A stretch of DNA of 64,000 nucleotides from Rhodohalobacter barkolensis (GCF_002834295.1 NZ_PISP01000003.1:248001-312000), one strand, 5' to 3'; shown: positions 17,722 to 27,416, numbered from the stretch's first letter. Made by a program: numbers and translations. Notes: generated by a model not told the origin, from the sequence alone.

Positions 17722-18534
17722 TCAGTTCATTTCAAGATCTGCTTTTTCTGAACTGAATCCCATATCGCCGCCTTTCTCTTCACCCAATGATTGCTCCATT
17801 TCGGCGCGCAGTTTTTGAATAGACAAACCACTGGTAAGGGCTCCATTTTTGGCAATCGAAATACGTCCCGTCTCTTCAGAAACTATGATCACAAATACAT
17901 TATTGGTTTCACTGATTCCCACTGCAGCCCGATGACGTGTTCCAAAAACAGACGAAATATTAGGATTCTGAGAAATGGGAAGGTAGCAGCTTGCAGCCAC
18001 TATTCGGTTATTACGAATTACAACTGCGCCATCATGAAGAGGTGTATCTTTCTGGAATATCGTTTGCAACAGCTGTGCGTTTACACGTGCATCCAGTTTC
18101 ACGCCCACATCAACCAGATCCTGCAGTGAAGAACTCCGGGCAAAAACTATGAGTGCCCCCGTTTTAACCTGAGCCATATTTTTCACGGCATCAATCACCT
18201 CCTCGATAACCGTGTCGGCTCCCGACCGTCCGATAAACCGGTCAAATGTTGTGTTTTGCCCCAGGCTGTAGAGTAGCTTTCGTATCTCGGGCTGAAAAAT
18301 GATAAATACAGCCAATACACCCACATCCAGAATACTTCGCAATATGAAATTAAGTGTAGTAAAACCTAACAGACTTACGGCACCATTTAAAACAATCACA
18401 AAAAGAAGGCCGAAGGCCGCCTGTATAGCAAATGTTCCCCGTATCCACCTATACAGATAGAACAACACCAGTGCTATCACCAGTGTCTCCAGCAGGTCTT
18501 TAAGACCAAACTCTAAAAATCCTATCGGTATCAC
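17722..18534 (-). CDS. cdaA: CdaA-type membrane diadenylate cyclase
   Basis: The 270-residue protein makes cyclic di-AMP from two ATP. Three N-terminal membrane helices (within about residues 8-82) precede the DAC domain, whose active-site motifs are intact: DGAVVI (D168-G169-A170) and GTRHRAA (R200-H201-R202). It starts at a GTG codon. It follows folP by 20 bases, a gene pair common in Bacteroidota. Cyclic di-AMP usually controls potassium and osmolyte uptake. No phosphodiesterase or c-di-AMP receptor is obvious in the window. Confidence 0.95.
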   Translation of the reverse strand: MIPIGFLEFGLKDLLETLVIALVLFYLYRWIRGTFAIQAAFGLLFVIVLNGAVSLLGFTTLNFILRSILDVGVLAVFIIFQPEIRKLLYSLGQNTTFDRFIGRSGADTVIEEVIDAVKNMAQVKTGALIVFARSSSLQDLVDVGVKLDARVNAQLLQTIFQKDTPLHDGAVVIRNNRIVAASCYLPISQNPNISSVFGTRHRAAVGISETNNVFVIIVSEETGRISIAKNGALTSGLSIQKLRAEMEQSLGEEKGGDMGFSSEKADLEMN

Positions 18535-18554
18535 AGTTTTATTTTATTTGAGGT

Positions 18555-19436
18555 TTATCTGCTATCTGTCTCAGATGACTTTATAGCGTTGTATACTTGA
18601 ATTGAATCAGAGGCTTCCTGAACATCATGCACTCGCAATAATTTAGCACCATTGATCAAACTTTGGTAGTGTACCGCAATTGTGCCCGCCAATCTGCCGG
18701 ATGCAGGTCTGTTATCTAAAATTTGTCCAATCATTGATTTACGGGAAGCACCCATCATTATAGGGTAGCCAAATTTCGTGAATTTATGAAGTCCGGAAAT
18801 GATTTTCAGATTATGCTGAAGAGTTTTTCCAAAGCCTATACCGGGATCAACAAACACATTTTCAACTCCGGCATTTTTCAGAACTTCAATCTGGCGGCTT
18901 AAAAAAGCTATGATGTCCGAAACCACATCTTCATAGTCCGGATTTTTCTGCATCGTCTTGGGATCTCCCTGAGAGTGCATTAACACATAACCTGCATTAA
19001 ACTCCGAACACAATTCAGCAAATCGGGGTTCTTTCCGGAGTCCACTCACGTCGTTGATGATATGTGCTCCTAATTCAAGAGCCTGACGCGCAACCTCATA
19101 TTTTGTTGTATCAACCGAGTAGATTGTATCCGGGAATTTCTCTAACGCTGCCTCTAATACCGGCAACACTCTCGAAACTTCTTCATCAACTGAAACCGGA
19201 TCTGAACCCGGCCGGGTGGATTCTCCTCCAATATCGATAATCTCAGCGCCCTCACGGATCATCTCTTCTATACGTTTGAGCGCAACCTCTTTTTGATTGT
19301 ACTCACCGCCATCCGAAAAGGAGTCGGGGGTTACATTCAAAATTCCCATCACTTTAGGAGTGCTTAAATCCAGCTCTCTATTTCTGATTTTTAGAATGTG
19401 ATGGGATTCTGCAGTTTTACTCAATGACACGGACAA
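18555..19436 (-). CDS. folP: Dihydropteroate synthase
   Basis: The 293-residue TIM-barrel enzyme joins p-aminobenzoate to the pterin pyrophosphate in folate synthesis. Diagnostic motifs are MGILNVTPDSFSDGG (from residue 30), IDIGGESTRPGSDPV, the loop IINDVSGL, and GASRKSMIG near the end. The start is probably TTG at 19436 or GTG six bases inside; no ATG is available upstream of the first motif. It is followed closely by cdaA and preceded by the ferredoxin gene with a 46-base gap. Confidence 0.95.
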   Translation of the reverse strand: MSVSLSKTAESHHILKIRNRELDLSTPKVMGILNVTPDSFSDGGEYNQKEVALKRIEEMIREGAEIIDIGGESTRPGSDPVSVDEEVSRVLPVLEAALEKFPDTIYSVDTTKYEVARQALELGAHIINDVSGLRKEPRFAELCSEFNAGYVLMHSQGDPKTMQKNPDYEDVVSDIIAFLSRQIEVLKNAGVENVFVDPGIGFGKTLQHNLKIISGLHKFTKFGYPIMMGASRKSMIGQILDNRPASGRLAGTIAVHYQSLINGAKLLRVHDVQEASDSIQVYNAIKSSETDSR

Positions 19437-19482
19437 TCTTTAAGATAATTTTAGAAGGAATTCAGGTGCGTCACTTAATGAA

Positions 19483-19821
19483 TTAGTCCCAGTCTTCCTG
19501 TAGAAATTCGAGCTTATTCTCTTTCTCTGCCCAATCATCCGCATCAGGCAGTGCATCTTTTGTCTCATTAATGACACGATCATCCCATTTTTCGGCCAGT
19601 CGTTCGTTCAGCTCAATATAGTGCTCCCACTCTTCGGGAACTTCATCATCTGGATAGATCGCCTCTACAGGACATTCGGATACACAGGCATCACAATCGA
19701 TGCATTCAAGTGGATCAATTGTTAAAAAATTGGGGCCTTCACGAAAAGCGTCAACGGGACAAACCGCCGCACAATTCGTGTATTTACAGTTTACACAGGG
19801 TTCTGTTACTACGTATGCCAT
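19483..19821 (-). CDS. fdxA: Seven-iron (3Fe-4S/4Fe-4S) ferredoxin
   Basis: The 112-residue electron carrier begins MAYVVTEPCVNCKYTNCAAV with the first cysteine set, followed by CPVDAFREGPNF, then ECIDCDACVSECPVEAI for the second cluster. The pattern and the long acidic C-terminal tail (about 50 residues) match the FdxA/Azotobacter FdI type, known in Thermus and Bacteroidota relatives. The redox partner is not apparent. It could be transcribed into folP. Confidence 0.9.
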   Translation of the reverse strand: MAYVVTEPCVNCKYTNCAAVCPVDAFREGPNFLTIDPLECIDCDACVSECPVEAIYPDDEVPEEWEHYIELNERLAEKWDDRVINETKDALPDADDWAEKENKLEFLQEDWD

Positions 19822-19966
19822 TTATCTGTTCAAGTGTTGTTTGGGGTTCTTACACAATGATCAATTGCGTATGGTATTTCATATTCGGCTAAGATGCAAT
19901 TCAAAAAGAGACAATTACTGATGTCAAATTTGAGAAAAAGAGTCTTCAGATTAACTGCATACTGCC

Positions 19967-21208
19967 TTATTGATTCAAAAACTTTCTAACTTCATCCAGG
20001 CTTCCATCGTTCTCAGCCGGTTCAATTTGCAGCAGATAGGCCATCAGTTCATACATATGAACAGACTCAACCGGCCCCTCAATTGCACCGGACTTAAATG
20101 CAGGTCCTTTGGCTGCAAAAAATGTATGCATATCCGGTTCGAAATTGTCAAATCCGTGCATACCGGGAACGACACCTCGCTCCTCAAAATATTCCCGGTT
20201 AGTAATCGTGAATTGATTATCCGCGATCATAATAATCTCCGGGATTCGGTAGTGATTTGAAAAGTGGAACCTCTCCGGCAGTTCATCACGCAAAAACACC
20301 CGGTAATTTTCCTCATTCTCTTTCAGTGCGCGGTAAACTTCATCCGTTTTCCCTTCGTGGGGTTTAATCATAGCAACCGGAGTATAGTCCACCATATCTA
20401 CGTCGTCCAAATTGATAATTTCATCCAGGAATATCACCTTCTCTTCCGATTGGGCTGCCATCCCATGATCCGAGACCAGCAGAATATTGATGTTATCGGA
20501 TAGTCCTACCTCATCTAATTTCTCAAGGAAATAACCCAGCAGACCATCCATTTGCACCACGGCTTCATCCACTTCCGGAGAATCCGGACCGTAACTGTGC
20601 CCGCGACTGTCCACAAAACTGAAGTAGAGTGTGCCAAAATCTGCCTGTACATCACCGGCCGGATCAAACCATGCAGCGATACTGTCAATCCGGGTACTGT
20701 CCGGTATGGAGCCGTCATAATCCACCCACTTCGTGGATTGTAAACCAACAAAAGTAGCCTCAGAGCCCGGCCAGAAAAAGTTCACCGATGTCTTACCCTG
20801 CTTCTCGGCCGTCACCCAAATCGGCTCACCTCCCCACCAGCGTTCATCGTGCTGACCATCCGGAGCTCCATAGCTAAATCGCTCCTCCAGTTCATAGTCA
20901 TAAAAACTGTTGGATATAATTCCGTGATTTTCAACGTACAGACCGGTAGCCAGTGACCAGTGATTTGGAAAGGTTTTGGTTGGGAAAACAGGAATTAAAT
21001 ACTCCGCCTGTACACCTTCTGAAATAAATTCATCAAAATTGGGTGTCTCATTCCGGTCGATATATTTATTCATAAATCCATCAACAGAAATTAGTAAAAC
21101 CGGGGCGGGTTCAGCTTCTGTCCGGTCCGAATCTGAATTTTCACAGCCATTCAGGCTTAAAACGAATACAAGTGCTGTTAACAGGTAGAGAGCGTTCTTT
21201 CGTAGCAT
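19967..21208 (-). CDS. NPP-type phosphodiesterase/alkaline phosphatase family lipoprotein
   Basis: The 413-residue protein belongs to the nucleotide pyrophosphatase/phosphodiesterase branch of the alkaline phosphatase superfamily. A lipobox (LNGC, Cys22) indicates a lipoprotein. The metal ligand Asp43 (LISVDGF), nucleophile Thr79 (FPTKTFPNH) and later metal sites (DSRGHSYGPDS, VSDHGM, GMHGFDN) are all visible. Such enzymes cleave nucleotide or lipid phosphodiesters outside the cytoplasm. It is a tandem paralog of the gene at 21228-22460, with only 19 bases between them, so the two form an operon. The substrate is unknown. Confidence 0.92.
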   Translation of the reverse strand: MLRKNALYLLTALVFVLSLNGCENSDSDRTEAEPAPVLLISVDGFMNKYIDRNETPNFDEFISEGVQAEYLIPVFPTKTFPNHWSLATGLYVENHGIISNSFYDYELEERFSYGAPDGQHDERWWGGEPIWVTAEKQGKTSVNFFWPGSEATFVGLQSTKWVDYDGSIPDSTRIDSIAAWFDPAGDVQADFGTLYFSFVDSRGHSYGPDSPEVDEAVVQMDGLLGYFLEKLDEVGLSDNINILLVSDHGMAAQSEEKVIFLDEIINLDDVDMVDYTPVAMIKPHEGKTDEVYRALKENEENYRVFLRDELPERFHFSNHYRIPEIIMIADNQFTITNREYFEERGVVPGMHGFDNFEPDMHTFFAAKGPAFKSGAIEGPVESVHMYELMAYLLQIEPAENDGSLDEVRKFLNQ

Positions 21209-21227
21209 GATAAACTTGAGTTGAATA

Positions 21228-22460
21228 TTATTTTTGTAAGATATGAATTAATGAATCAAGTCTCCCGTCGTTTGGAGCCGGCTCGAGATCCAGTAGATGG
21301 GTCATCAGTTCATAGAGATGAATATTTTGAAAACCTTCGGTTGTTATCCCCTGCTTGAACGAGGGACCTGCTGCAATAAATAAGCTATGCATTTCAGGAT
21401 ACAGATTGTCATACCCGTGAGCACCACCGGCTACACCATACTCTTCCAATCGATTGGAGGTTGTAATACTATACCCCAAATCCGCTATAAGGATAAATTC
21501 CGGAACACGATCGTGATTTTTAAAATGGAGACGATCCGGCAGATCCTCTTTTTTGTACACGCTGAAATTCTTCTCATTTGCTTTCAACGACTCATAAATT
21601 TCATCTAATTCTCCTTCATTTGGCTGAATCATCGCAACCGGGTTCCAATCGATCATTTCAACCAATTCTAAATCGATAATTTGATCCAGCAAAATAACTC
21701 GTTCTTCGGATACTTCTGCCATTCCATGATCGGAAACGATGATCATATTCAATGTTTCTCCTTTATCAACTCTTTCAAGCTCCGACAGCAAATATCCAAT
21801 CTGTTCGTCTACCTCTTTAACGGCAACCGCTGTGGAATCTGAGTTTGGTCCGTACCGATGCCCATAAGTGTCTACTTTACTAAAATAGAGTGTCATAAAT
21901 CCGGGTGCTTGTTCAGGCTCCATGGTCAGCCAGTGAATGACTGAATCGACCCGGGCACTGTAGGGGTGATAGTCATCATAAGGACTCCAATACGTTGGAT
22001 GAGTTCCGCCAATCGGCGCCTCCGAGCCGGGCCAGAACATGGGTGCCGATTTTACTCCCTGTTTCTCTGCCGTTACCCAGATCGGTTCGCCTTCATACCA
22101 CCGGGCATCCTGAACGGCTTCTCTATTGCCGAGACTGTAGTAAGAGTCCATCTCTGAATCGTACATATTATTGGCAATCAATCCGGTGTTTTCGGTGTAT
22201 CGGCCGGTTACAATGGAGTAGTGATTGGGAAAGGTTTTGGTTGGAAAAACCGGGATCATATAGTCTGCCAGAACTCCCTGCTCAACAATTCGATCCAGGT
22301 TGGGTGTTTCATAATTGTTTAAATAATCGGGATGGAAACCGTCAATAGAAATAAGAAGAAGTTTATTCGAATCAATCTCCTTTCTTTTATCGCAAGCAGC
22401 AACAAAAAGAAGTGTAAATAAAAAGATAAAGGCTGGTATAGACAGTTTTAGCTTGTGCAT
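21228..22460 (-). CDS. NPP-type phosphodiesterase lipoprotein, tandem paralog
   Basis: The 410-residue protein has the same architecture as its neighbour at 19967-21208: lipoprotein signal (LLFVAAC), LISIDGF, FPTKTFPNHYSIVTG with the nucleophilic Thr, VSDHGMAEVSEERVILLDQI and GGAHGYDNLYPEMHS. Long stretches such as GEPIWVTAEKQG are identical in both copies, pointing to a local duplication followed by divergence. It is first in the two-gene operon, just after the terminator of the TonB receptor gene. Confidence 0.92.
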   Translation of the reverse strand: MHKLKLSIPAFIFLFTLLFVAACDKRKEIDSNKLLLISIDGFHPDYLNNYETPNLDRIVEQGVLADYMIPVFPTKTFPNHYSIVTGRYTENTGLIANNMYDSEMDSYYSLGNREAVQDARWYEGEPIWVTAEKQGVKSAPMFWPGSEAPIGGTHPTYWSPYDDYHPYSARVDSVIHWLTMEPEQAPGFMTLYFSKVDTYGHRYGPNSDSTAVAVKEVDEQIGYLLSELERVDKGETLNMIIVSDHGMAEVSEERVILLDQIIDLELVEMIDWNPVAMIQPNEGELDEIYESLKANEKNFSVYKKEDLPDRLHFKNHDRVPEFILIADLGYSITTSNRLEEYGVAGGAHGYDNLYPEMHSLFIAAGPSFKQGITTEGFQNIHLYELMTHLLDLEPAPNDGRLDSLIHILQK

Positions 22461-22479
22461 AAAGTCGGGTATAGGATAT

Positions 22480-22513
22480 AAAAAAAGAGGAGACCGCGAA
22501 CGGCCTCCTCTTT
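22480..22513 (-). terminator. Rho-independent terminator after the TonB-dependent receptor
   Basis: A 13-bp stem with one mismatch (AAAGAGGAGGCCG with CGGTCTCCTCTTT on the minus strand) encloses a four-base loop and is followed by seven T. It separates the receptor gene from the phosphodiesterase pair. Confidence 0.85.
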
Positions 22514-22536
22514 GAAAAATTTGTTTACAGTTGGTT

Positions 22537-25500
22537 TTAGAAGTTGTACTTCACTGTAAACTGCATTTGCCATCTTGAACCGAAGTCGCTGACGTTGAAC
22601 TTGTTTTCGTCTTCTTGTTCAGCCGGGTCGAAGAATACAACCGGCTTGTCAAGATCATCAGCACCTAAACCAAGACCAGGGTTGTTATCGATGAAGTCCT
22701 GGTCTACATACTGCCAGAAATCGACAGCCTGATGGTTGTTAAAGCTAACACCTTGACGTACACCCCACTCAGGATTCAGTAAGTTCAGTACGTTCAGCAT
22801 TGTTGCGCTAAACTCAACAGACTGACCGCTGAAGGTCTGAACCTGCTGACTTACTTTGAAATCGAGGAAGTTTGTCCACTCTTCACGATCAGTGTTACGT
22901 TCTACATGACCACCTCTGTAATCATTCAGTGCATCAGTTCCGGAAATAAATTCATCGAATTCATTCCAGTTGTTGCTCATCAGTACAACTTCACCCTGTT
23001 CAGCAGGCACATAAAGCAAGTCATTATCAAATCGACCGTCTCCGTTGGCATCACCTCTGTAGATGTAGCTGTATGGAGAACCTGACCGTCCGTCATAAAT
23101 CAATGAGAATGTAGTATTGAATCTTTCAGCCCAGTCCAGTCTGTACGAAGCAATACCGAGAATTCTGTGGCGTCTTTCAAAGTCCGCAGTTCCCACTTTA
23201 GCATTATTCACATCAACGTTCTCGTTGTACTGCCAGTTAGAGATCGCACGACTGGAAGTACCGTTATTTACGTTCGTTGCACGGTTATAGGTATAAGACA
23301 ACCTTGTAAAAAACCCGCTCTCAAAACGTTTTTCCAACTCACCGGTGATGCTGTATTGATAGCCGTCATTTGTGTTTTCCAATAAGATCGCATTGGTAAA
23401 GTTCGGATCCAGTCTTGATGGTGTTCCGGATGCATTACCAAAGTTTGAGTTGAATGTGATATCACCATAAATAGGTCTTCCGTATGCAGATGTTCCTTCC
23501 TGTACCAGGTTAATGTTTGAGAAAGTTACATCGTTAATCGCTTTGGAGTAAACCCCTTCAAGTGTACCACGGATACCGTAAGGCAGTTCCTGGTCAACAG
23601 CGAGATTCACTTTCAATGACTGAGGATACTTGAAGTCATCTGCAATCAGGTTAATTTCTGATGTTGCAATTGGATCCAATTGGCCACTGGTGCTTGGAGT
23701 TGGCTGGTTATCAGGGTCCGGGCTAAAAAATCCATCACCTAAATAGTTTCTCTCACTAACACGACCATAGTCTACACCGGTGTTACTGTACTGGTTGGAG
23801 ATCCATACAAACGGAGGTGTACCGGAAAAGATACCCGCTCCACCACGAATTTGTGTGGTTCTCTGTCCCTGACTGGCATCCCAGTTAAATCCAACACGAG
23901 GTGCCCAGAGAATATTTCCGGAAGCAATCTTATCGGTTGAGTATCCCGGGAATGCTGTTGGAACAAGAGGATTGAAGGTTGGCTCATCAGGCAGTACTGG
24001 AATATCAATTCTTAAACCGTAAGTCAGTGTAAGACTGTTATTCACAGTCCATTTGTCTTGTGCGTACAATCCAAACTGCATTCCGGTAAAGTTAGCTGTC
24101 GGGCTTCCGCCTGGCAGAAGGTAGCTGTGAGCATAATCAAATGGATTTCCATCAGCCAGATCATCAATACCTCTAAATGTATATGTACCGAAAGCATCCT
24201 GAACAAACAGGTTATCAAACGTGAAGATCTGGTTGCTTGTACCTAAGGTAAATTCATGATTACCGGAGATGTAGGTGAAGTTGTTGGTTAGCTCAATCAA
24301 ATCCTGGTCCAAACCATTTGCCTGAGAGAAACGCTCAACACCCGCATTGATTGATCCAAATCCACTTCGATCGTCATCATACGGCAAACTAAGTGTAACA
24401 CTTGGGAATCGCTGGGAAGGCACATCTCGTGAATCACGAATTGCTGTGTATACTACCCGAGCTTCGTTAAACGCATTGTCACTGATTCTACTGGTCAGCT
24501 CCGCAACAACTGAGTTCTGCTTACTGTTGAAATCGTACTGACGGTTGGAGAATGTGAACGAGCTTGTCCCCCGACTGATTCCCCTGTCTGCAATAGCGTC
24601 CACATAGTTGTAACGGAAACTCAGTTTGTGGTCCTGATTGATGTTCCAATCCAATTTTGCAAGCACTTTGTCATTATTGGTTTCTGTATCCAACGGTGAT
24701 GTATAGGCGCCTGGATCATATCCGTACTGATTCTCAAGAATATTAGCAATCTGATCAAAAGTAGAAGCCTCAAAGTTTACCTGGTTTGTAGCTCCGCTTC
24801 CAAGAATACCGCCTGTAATTGGGCTGGTTTCACGCTTAAACTCAGCATTCACGAAGAAGAAGAGTTTATCTTCAATGATCGGACCACCAACATTCAAACC
24901 GATGTAGCGCTCAGTAAAGTCAGGAAAATCACTGGACTCATCACCGTCAATCTCATAGTTACCAACCAAACTTTGATTTCTGGTCTGGAAGTAAACAGAT
25001 CCGGTGTACGTGTTTGTACCACTCTTAGTAATCGCGTTAACCTGGCCACCGGTAAATCCGTTATTGGTCACGTCAAAAGGGGCGATATCTACGTTAAATT
25101 CCGCGATAGCGTCGATACTCAACGGAGATCCAACACCTGCCTGAGATCCCGGAGTTGCATCACCCAATCCAAAAACATCATTAAGTGTAGCACCATCAAC
25201 AAGAATATTGTTATATCTGTCGTTCGCTCCACCAAAACTGTTTCCACTGGTAACTTGTGGTGTCAGTCGGGTAAAGTCTCCGAGAGATCGGAATACACTT
25301 GGAGTAACAGCAATATCTTCACTGCTGATGTTGGTTCTGGCGCCGGTTCTGTCTGAGTTAAAAACCTGATCTGCAACCGCAGTTACTGAGATCTCTCCTA
25401 ATTCAAGAGAACCCTCTTCAAGTTCAAAATCCATAGTTACACGTTCACCCAGTTCGACTCTGGTAATCTCTTTAATTTGAGAATTGAAACCGATAAAAGT

Positions 25501-25743
25501 AACACGTACTTCATAAGGCCCCCCAACTCGAACATTTCTGAGAGTGTAGCGACCATCAACACGTGTTGATGTCCCATATTCGGTTCCGGTAGGCATATGC
25601 ACGGCAACCACATTGGCTCCCGGCAGCGGCTCACCCGTTACATCTGTAATTGTTCCTTCAATCGACCCGGATGTGGTACCCTGTGCGAACACAGAAATTG
25701 GCAGCACAAGAAGAGCGACGAATAGTAGTAAATATCGTTTCAT
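22537..25743 (-). CDS. Oar-like TonB-dependent outer-membrane receptor
   Basis: The 1068-residue protein has a signal peptide (YLLLFVALLVLPISVFA) and a carboxypeptidase-regulatory-like domain at about 25-110 (GSIEGTITDVTGEPLPGANV). A plug domain with ILVDGATLNDVFGLGD and GGQVNAITKSGTN follows, and then a long beta-barrel ending in aromatic WQMQFTVKYNF. No classical TonB box, SusD partner or substrate enzyme is adjacent, so this is the Oar/OmpA-related solitary type. Import of peptides or signalling roles have been reported for relatives; here the ligand is unknown. It has its own terminator, and about 210 bases upstream are gene-free. Confidence 0.93.
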   Translation of the reverse strand: MKRYLLLFVALLVLPISVFAQGTTSGSIEGTITDVTGEPLPGANVVAVHMPTGTEYGTSTRVDGRYTLRNVRVGGPYEVRVTFIGFNSQIKEITRVELGERVTMDFELEEGSLELGEISVTAVADQVFNSDRTGARTNISSEDIAVTPSVFRSLGDFTRLTPQVTSGNSFGGANDRYNNILVDGATLNDVFGLGDATPGSQAGVGSPLSIDAIAEFNVDIAPFDVTNNGFTGGQVNAITKSGTNTYTGSVYFQTRNQSLVGNYEIDGDESSDFPDFTERYIGLNVGGPIIEDKLFFFVNAEFKRETSPITGGILGSGATNQVNFEASTFDQIANILENQYGYDPGAYTSPLDTETNNDKVLAKLDWNINQDHKLSFRYNYVDAIADRGISRGTSSFTFSNRQYDFNSKQNSVVAELTSRISDNAFNEARVVYTAIRDSRDVPSQRFPSVTLSLPYDDDRSGFGSINAGVERFSQANGLDQDLIELTNNFTYISGNHEFTLGTSNQIFTFDNLFVQDAFGTYTFRGIDDLADGNPFDYAHSYLLPGGSPTANFTGMQFGLYAQDKWTVNNSLTLTYGLRIDIPVLPDEPTFNPLVPTAFPGYSTDKIASGNILWAPRVGFNWDASQGQRTTQIRGGAGIFSGTPPFVWISNQYSNTGVDYGRVSERNYLGDGFFSPDPDNQPTPSTSGQLDPIATSEINLIADDFKYPQSLKVNLAVDQELPYGIRGTLEGVYSKAINDVTFSNINLVQEGTSAYGRPIYGDITFNSNFGNASGTPSRLDPNFTNAILLENTNDGYQYSITGELEKRFESGFFTRLSYTYNRATNVNNGTSSRAISNWQYNENVDVNNAKVGTADFERRHRILGIASYRLDWAERFNTTFSLIYDGRSGSPYSYIYRGDANGDGRFDNDLLYVPAEQGEVVLMSNNWNEFDEFISGTDALNDYRGGHVERNTDREEWTNFLDFKVSQQVQTFSGQSVEFSATMLNVLNLLNPEWGVRQGVSFNNHQAVDFWQYVDQDFIDNNPGLGLGADDLDKPVVFFDPAEQEDENKFNVSDFGSRWQMQFTVKYNF

Positions 25744-25953
25744 AATTGGCGATATGATTAGAATTAGTTTTTATGTGTTTTTATGTGGTCAGAGATAATA
25801 AGAACTGTTTGTTAAGCGACTATTAACAACGGCGAAAAGGTAATGATTTTTTTAAGAGAATAGAACCCAATACTTCAATTTATAATTTTGATAAAGCGCT
25901 TTCATCGAGACGTGAATAGGCAACTTTTCACGTATCTGTTTAAGAGCCAATTA

Positions 25954-26649
25954 TTAAGATGAAATCTGATTTTTATAAAAGTGAAACAACACTTCCTGGC
26001 TCAACCCCGCATAGTATCCAAGCCAAACAAAAGTGAAAATCAGCTGAAGCCTAATAACACCTACATTTCTGTATTTTCTAGCGGATGTAATGACGTTTCT
26101 TTCTGAAAGATAAAAACTTCCAATTCTCTTTAGGTCTCTCACAATCTTTTGATCTTCCATCACAATCAAATCCTCGTCAAAACCACCTGCCTTTTCAAAC
26201 AGCTTTTTTTGCACAAATAAGCTCTGGTCTCCGAAACGAATTTCTGTTAAACGGAATCGCGTAAAATAGCTATAAAACCGAAGTATCGGATGATCCCAGT
26301 CGAAAACAAGCCGAAAGCATCCAAACCCGTACCCTTTTTGAATTGCTTTTAGAATCTCCCGGTCAAACAGTTTTGGCGGTGTGGTGTCTGCATGTAGGAA
26401 ATAGAGAACATCTCCCCTGGCAGCTCTGGCGCCGGCGTTCATCTGTTTGGCACGCCCTTTATCTGCAACGACTACCTTAGCACCTGCCCGTTTAGCCAAT
26501 TCAGCCGTACGATCAGAACTCCCCCCGTCTACCACAATGATCTCATTTCCATCATCGTATTGAAGCTTTTGAACGTTATTTATCAGTTCTTTAATCTGAC
26601 CCTCTTCATTCAGGACTGGAATAATAATGCTTATTGCTTCTTCATTCAT
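25954..26649 (-). CDS. Family 2 glycosyltransferase, TIGR04283 type
   Basis: The 231-residue GT-A enzyme opens with ISIIIPVLNEEGQIKELI, then VVDGGSSDRTAELA and the metal-binding HADTTPP. The C-terminal part (FGDQSLFVQKKLFEKAGGFD and a hydrophobic FTFVWLGYYAGL) matches the family often found beside radical-SAM or arsenosugar genes. It overlaps the upstream TIGR04282-type gene by 4 bases (ATGA), so they are co-translated. No arsM or arsS homolog is in the window. Confidence 0.9.
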   Translation of the reverse strand: MNEEAISIIIPVLNEEGQIKELINNVQKLQYDDGNEIIVVDGGSSDRTAELAKRAGAKVVVADKGRAKQMNAGARAARGDVLYFLHADTTPPKLFDREILKAIQKGYGFGCFRLVFDWDHPILRFYSYFTRFRLTEIRFGDQSLFVQKKLFEKAGGFDEDLIVMEDQKIVRDLKRIGSFYLSERNVITSARKYRNVGVIRLQLIFTFVWLGYYAGLSQEVLFHFYKNQISS

Positions 26650-27242
26650 ATCCGAAGATCACTTTTCATCAGATCACTCTCTGTATCAATATCATTAAGG
26701 ACGGTTAGTTTACTGTACGTAGCCCCCGATTCTTCAAGTTTTTCAATCGTCGTTTCACAGACGCTGTTAGTACTCCACTCTATATCATCAAATATCTCCG
26801 GTAAAAACCTGCTCATGCCAATCAAATAGTACCCTCCATCGTCTGACGGGCCAATAGTGCAGTCAACGCTTTTCAGCCTATCAAATGCATCATCTATTAA
26901 GTTGCTCGAAATGCCCGGACAGTCACTTCCAATCAGGATGACTCTTTTAAATCCTTGCTCAAAGCCTGCATGAATGGCACTTTTCATCTTCCTGCCTAAA
27001 TCACCGTTCGACTGTACAGTTTTTTCAAATATATTCACATCAAACTGATCATCGATTACCACTGATTTCGAGTAGCTAACCCTTTTTGTTGCATGAACCC
27101 CAGCTGCCGTTTCTGCTGTTATATCCAATAACTTTTTATAAATATTGAGCGCTTTATCATCACCTACAGATGCTGCAAGACGTGTTTTCACCCGGCCTTT
27201 TTCAGGTGTCTTCACGAAAATGATTAATAAATTTTCTCCCAT
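26646..27242 (-). CDS. DUF2064/TIGR04282-type nucleotidyl/glycosyltransferase
   Basis: The 198-residue protein has the GT-A-like pattern FVKTPEKGRVKTRLA near the start, then VILIGSDCPGISSNLIDDAF and the conserved IGPSDDGGYYLIG. These define the DUF2064 family, one branch of which is assigned to arsenosugar biosynthesis. It is first of a two-gene operon with the TIGR04283-type glycosyltransferase. The substrate here is unproven. Confidence 0.88.
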   Translation of the reverse strand: MGENLLIIFVKTPEKGRVKTRLAASVGDDKALNIYKKLLDITAETAAGVHATKRVSYSKSVVIDDQFDVNIFEKTVQSNGDLGRKMKSAIHAGFEQGFKRVILIGSDCPGISSNLIDDAFDRLKSVDCTIGPSDDGGYYLIGMSRFLPEIFDDIEWSTNSVCETTIEKLEESGATYSKLTVLNDIDTESDLMKSDLRI

Positions 27243-27337
27243 TAGAGTACTATCTATTTTTGCTTATTCATTTGAATCATTTTAAAATTAATTCTTAACG
27301 TGAATCATTCACCAAAAGGCTTTACAGAATCGGCGCT

Positions 27338-27416
27338 GTCATTCTGAACGTAGTGAAGAATCTAGTTTTAAAACCAATACTTGCATATAAAGATTCTTCG
27401 ATAAACTCAGAATGAC
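27338..27416. repeat. Inverted repeat of the TCATTCTGAAC...GAAGAATCT family
   Basis: The left arm (27338-27363) begins GTCATTCTGAACG and ends GAAGAATCT; the right arm (27391-27416) begins AGATTCTTCG and ends CAGAATGAC. The two 26-base arms are inverted with a divergent centre. The left arm matches the minus strand of 46316-46341 at 25 of 26 positions. This is a dispersed intergenic repeat that can form a large hairpin. Confidence 0.75.
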
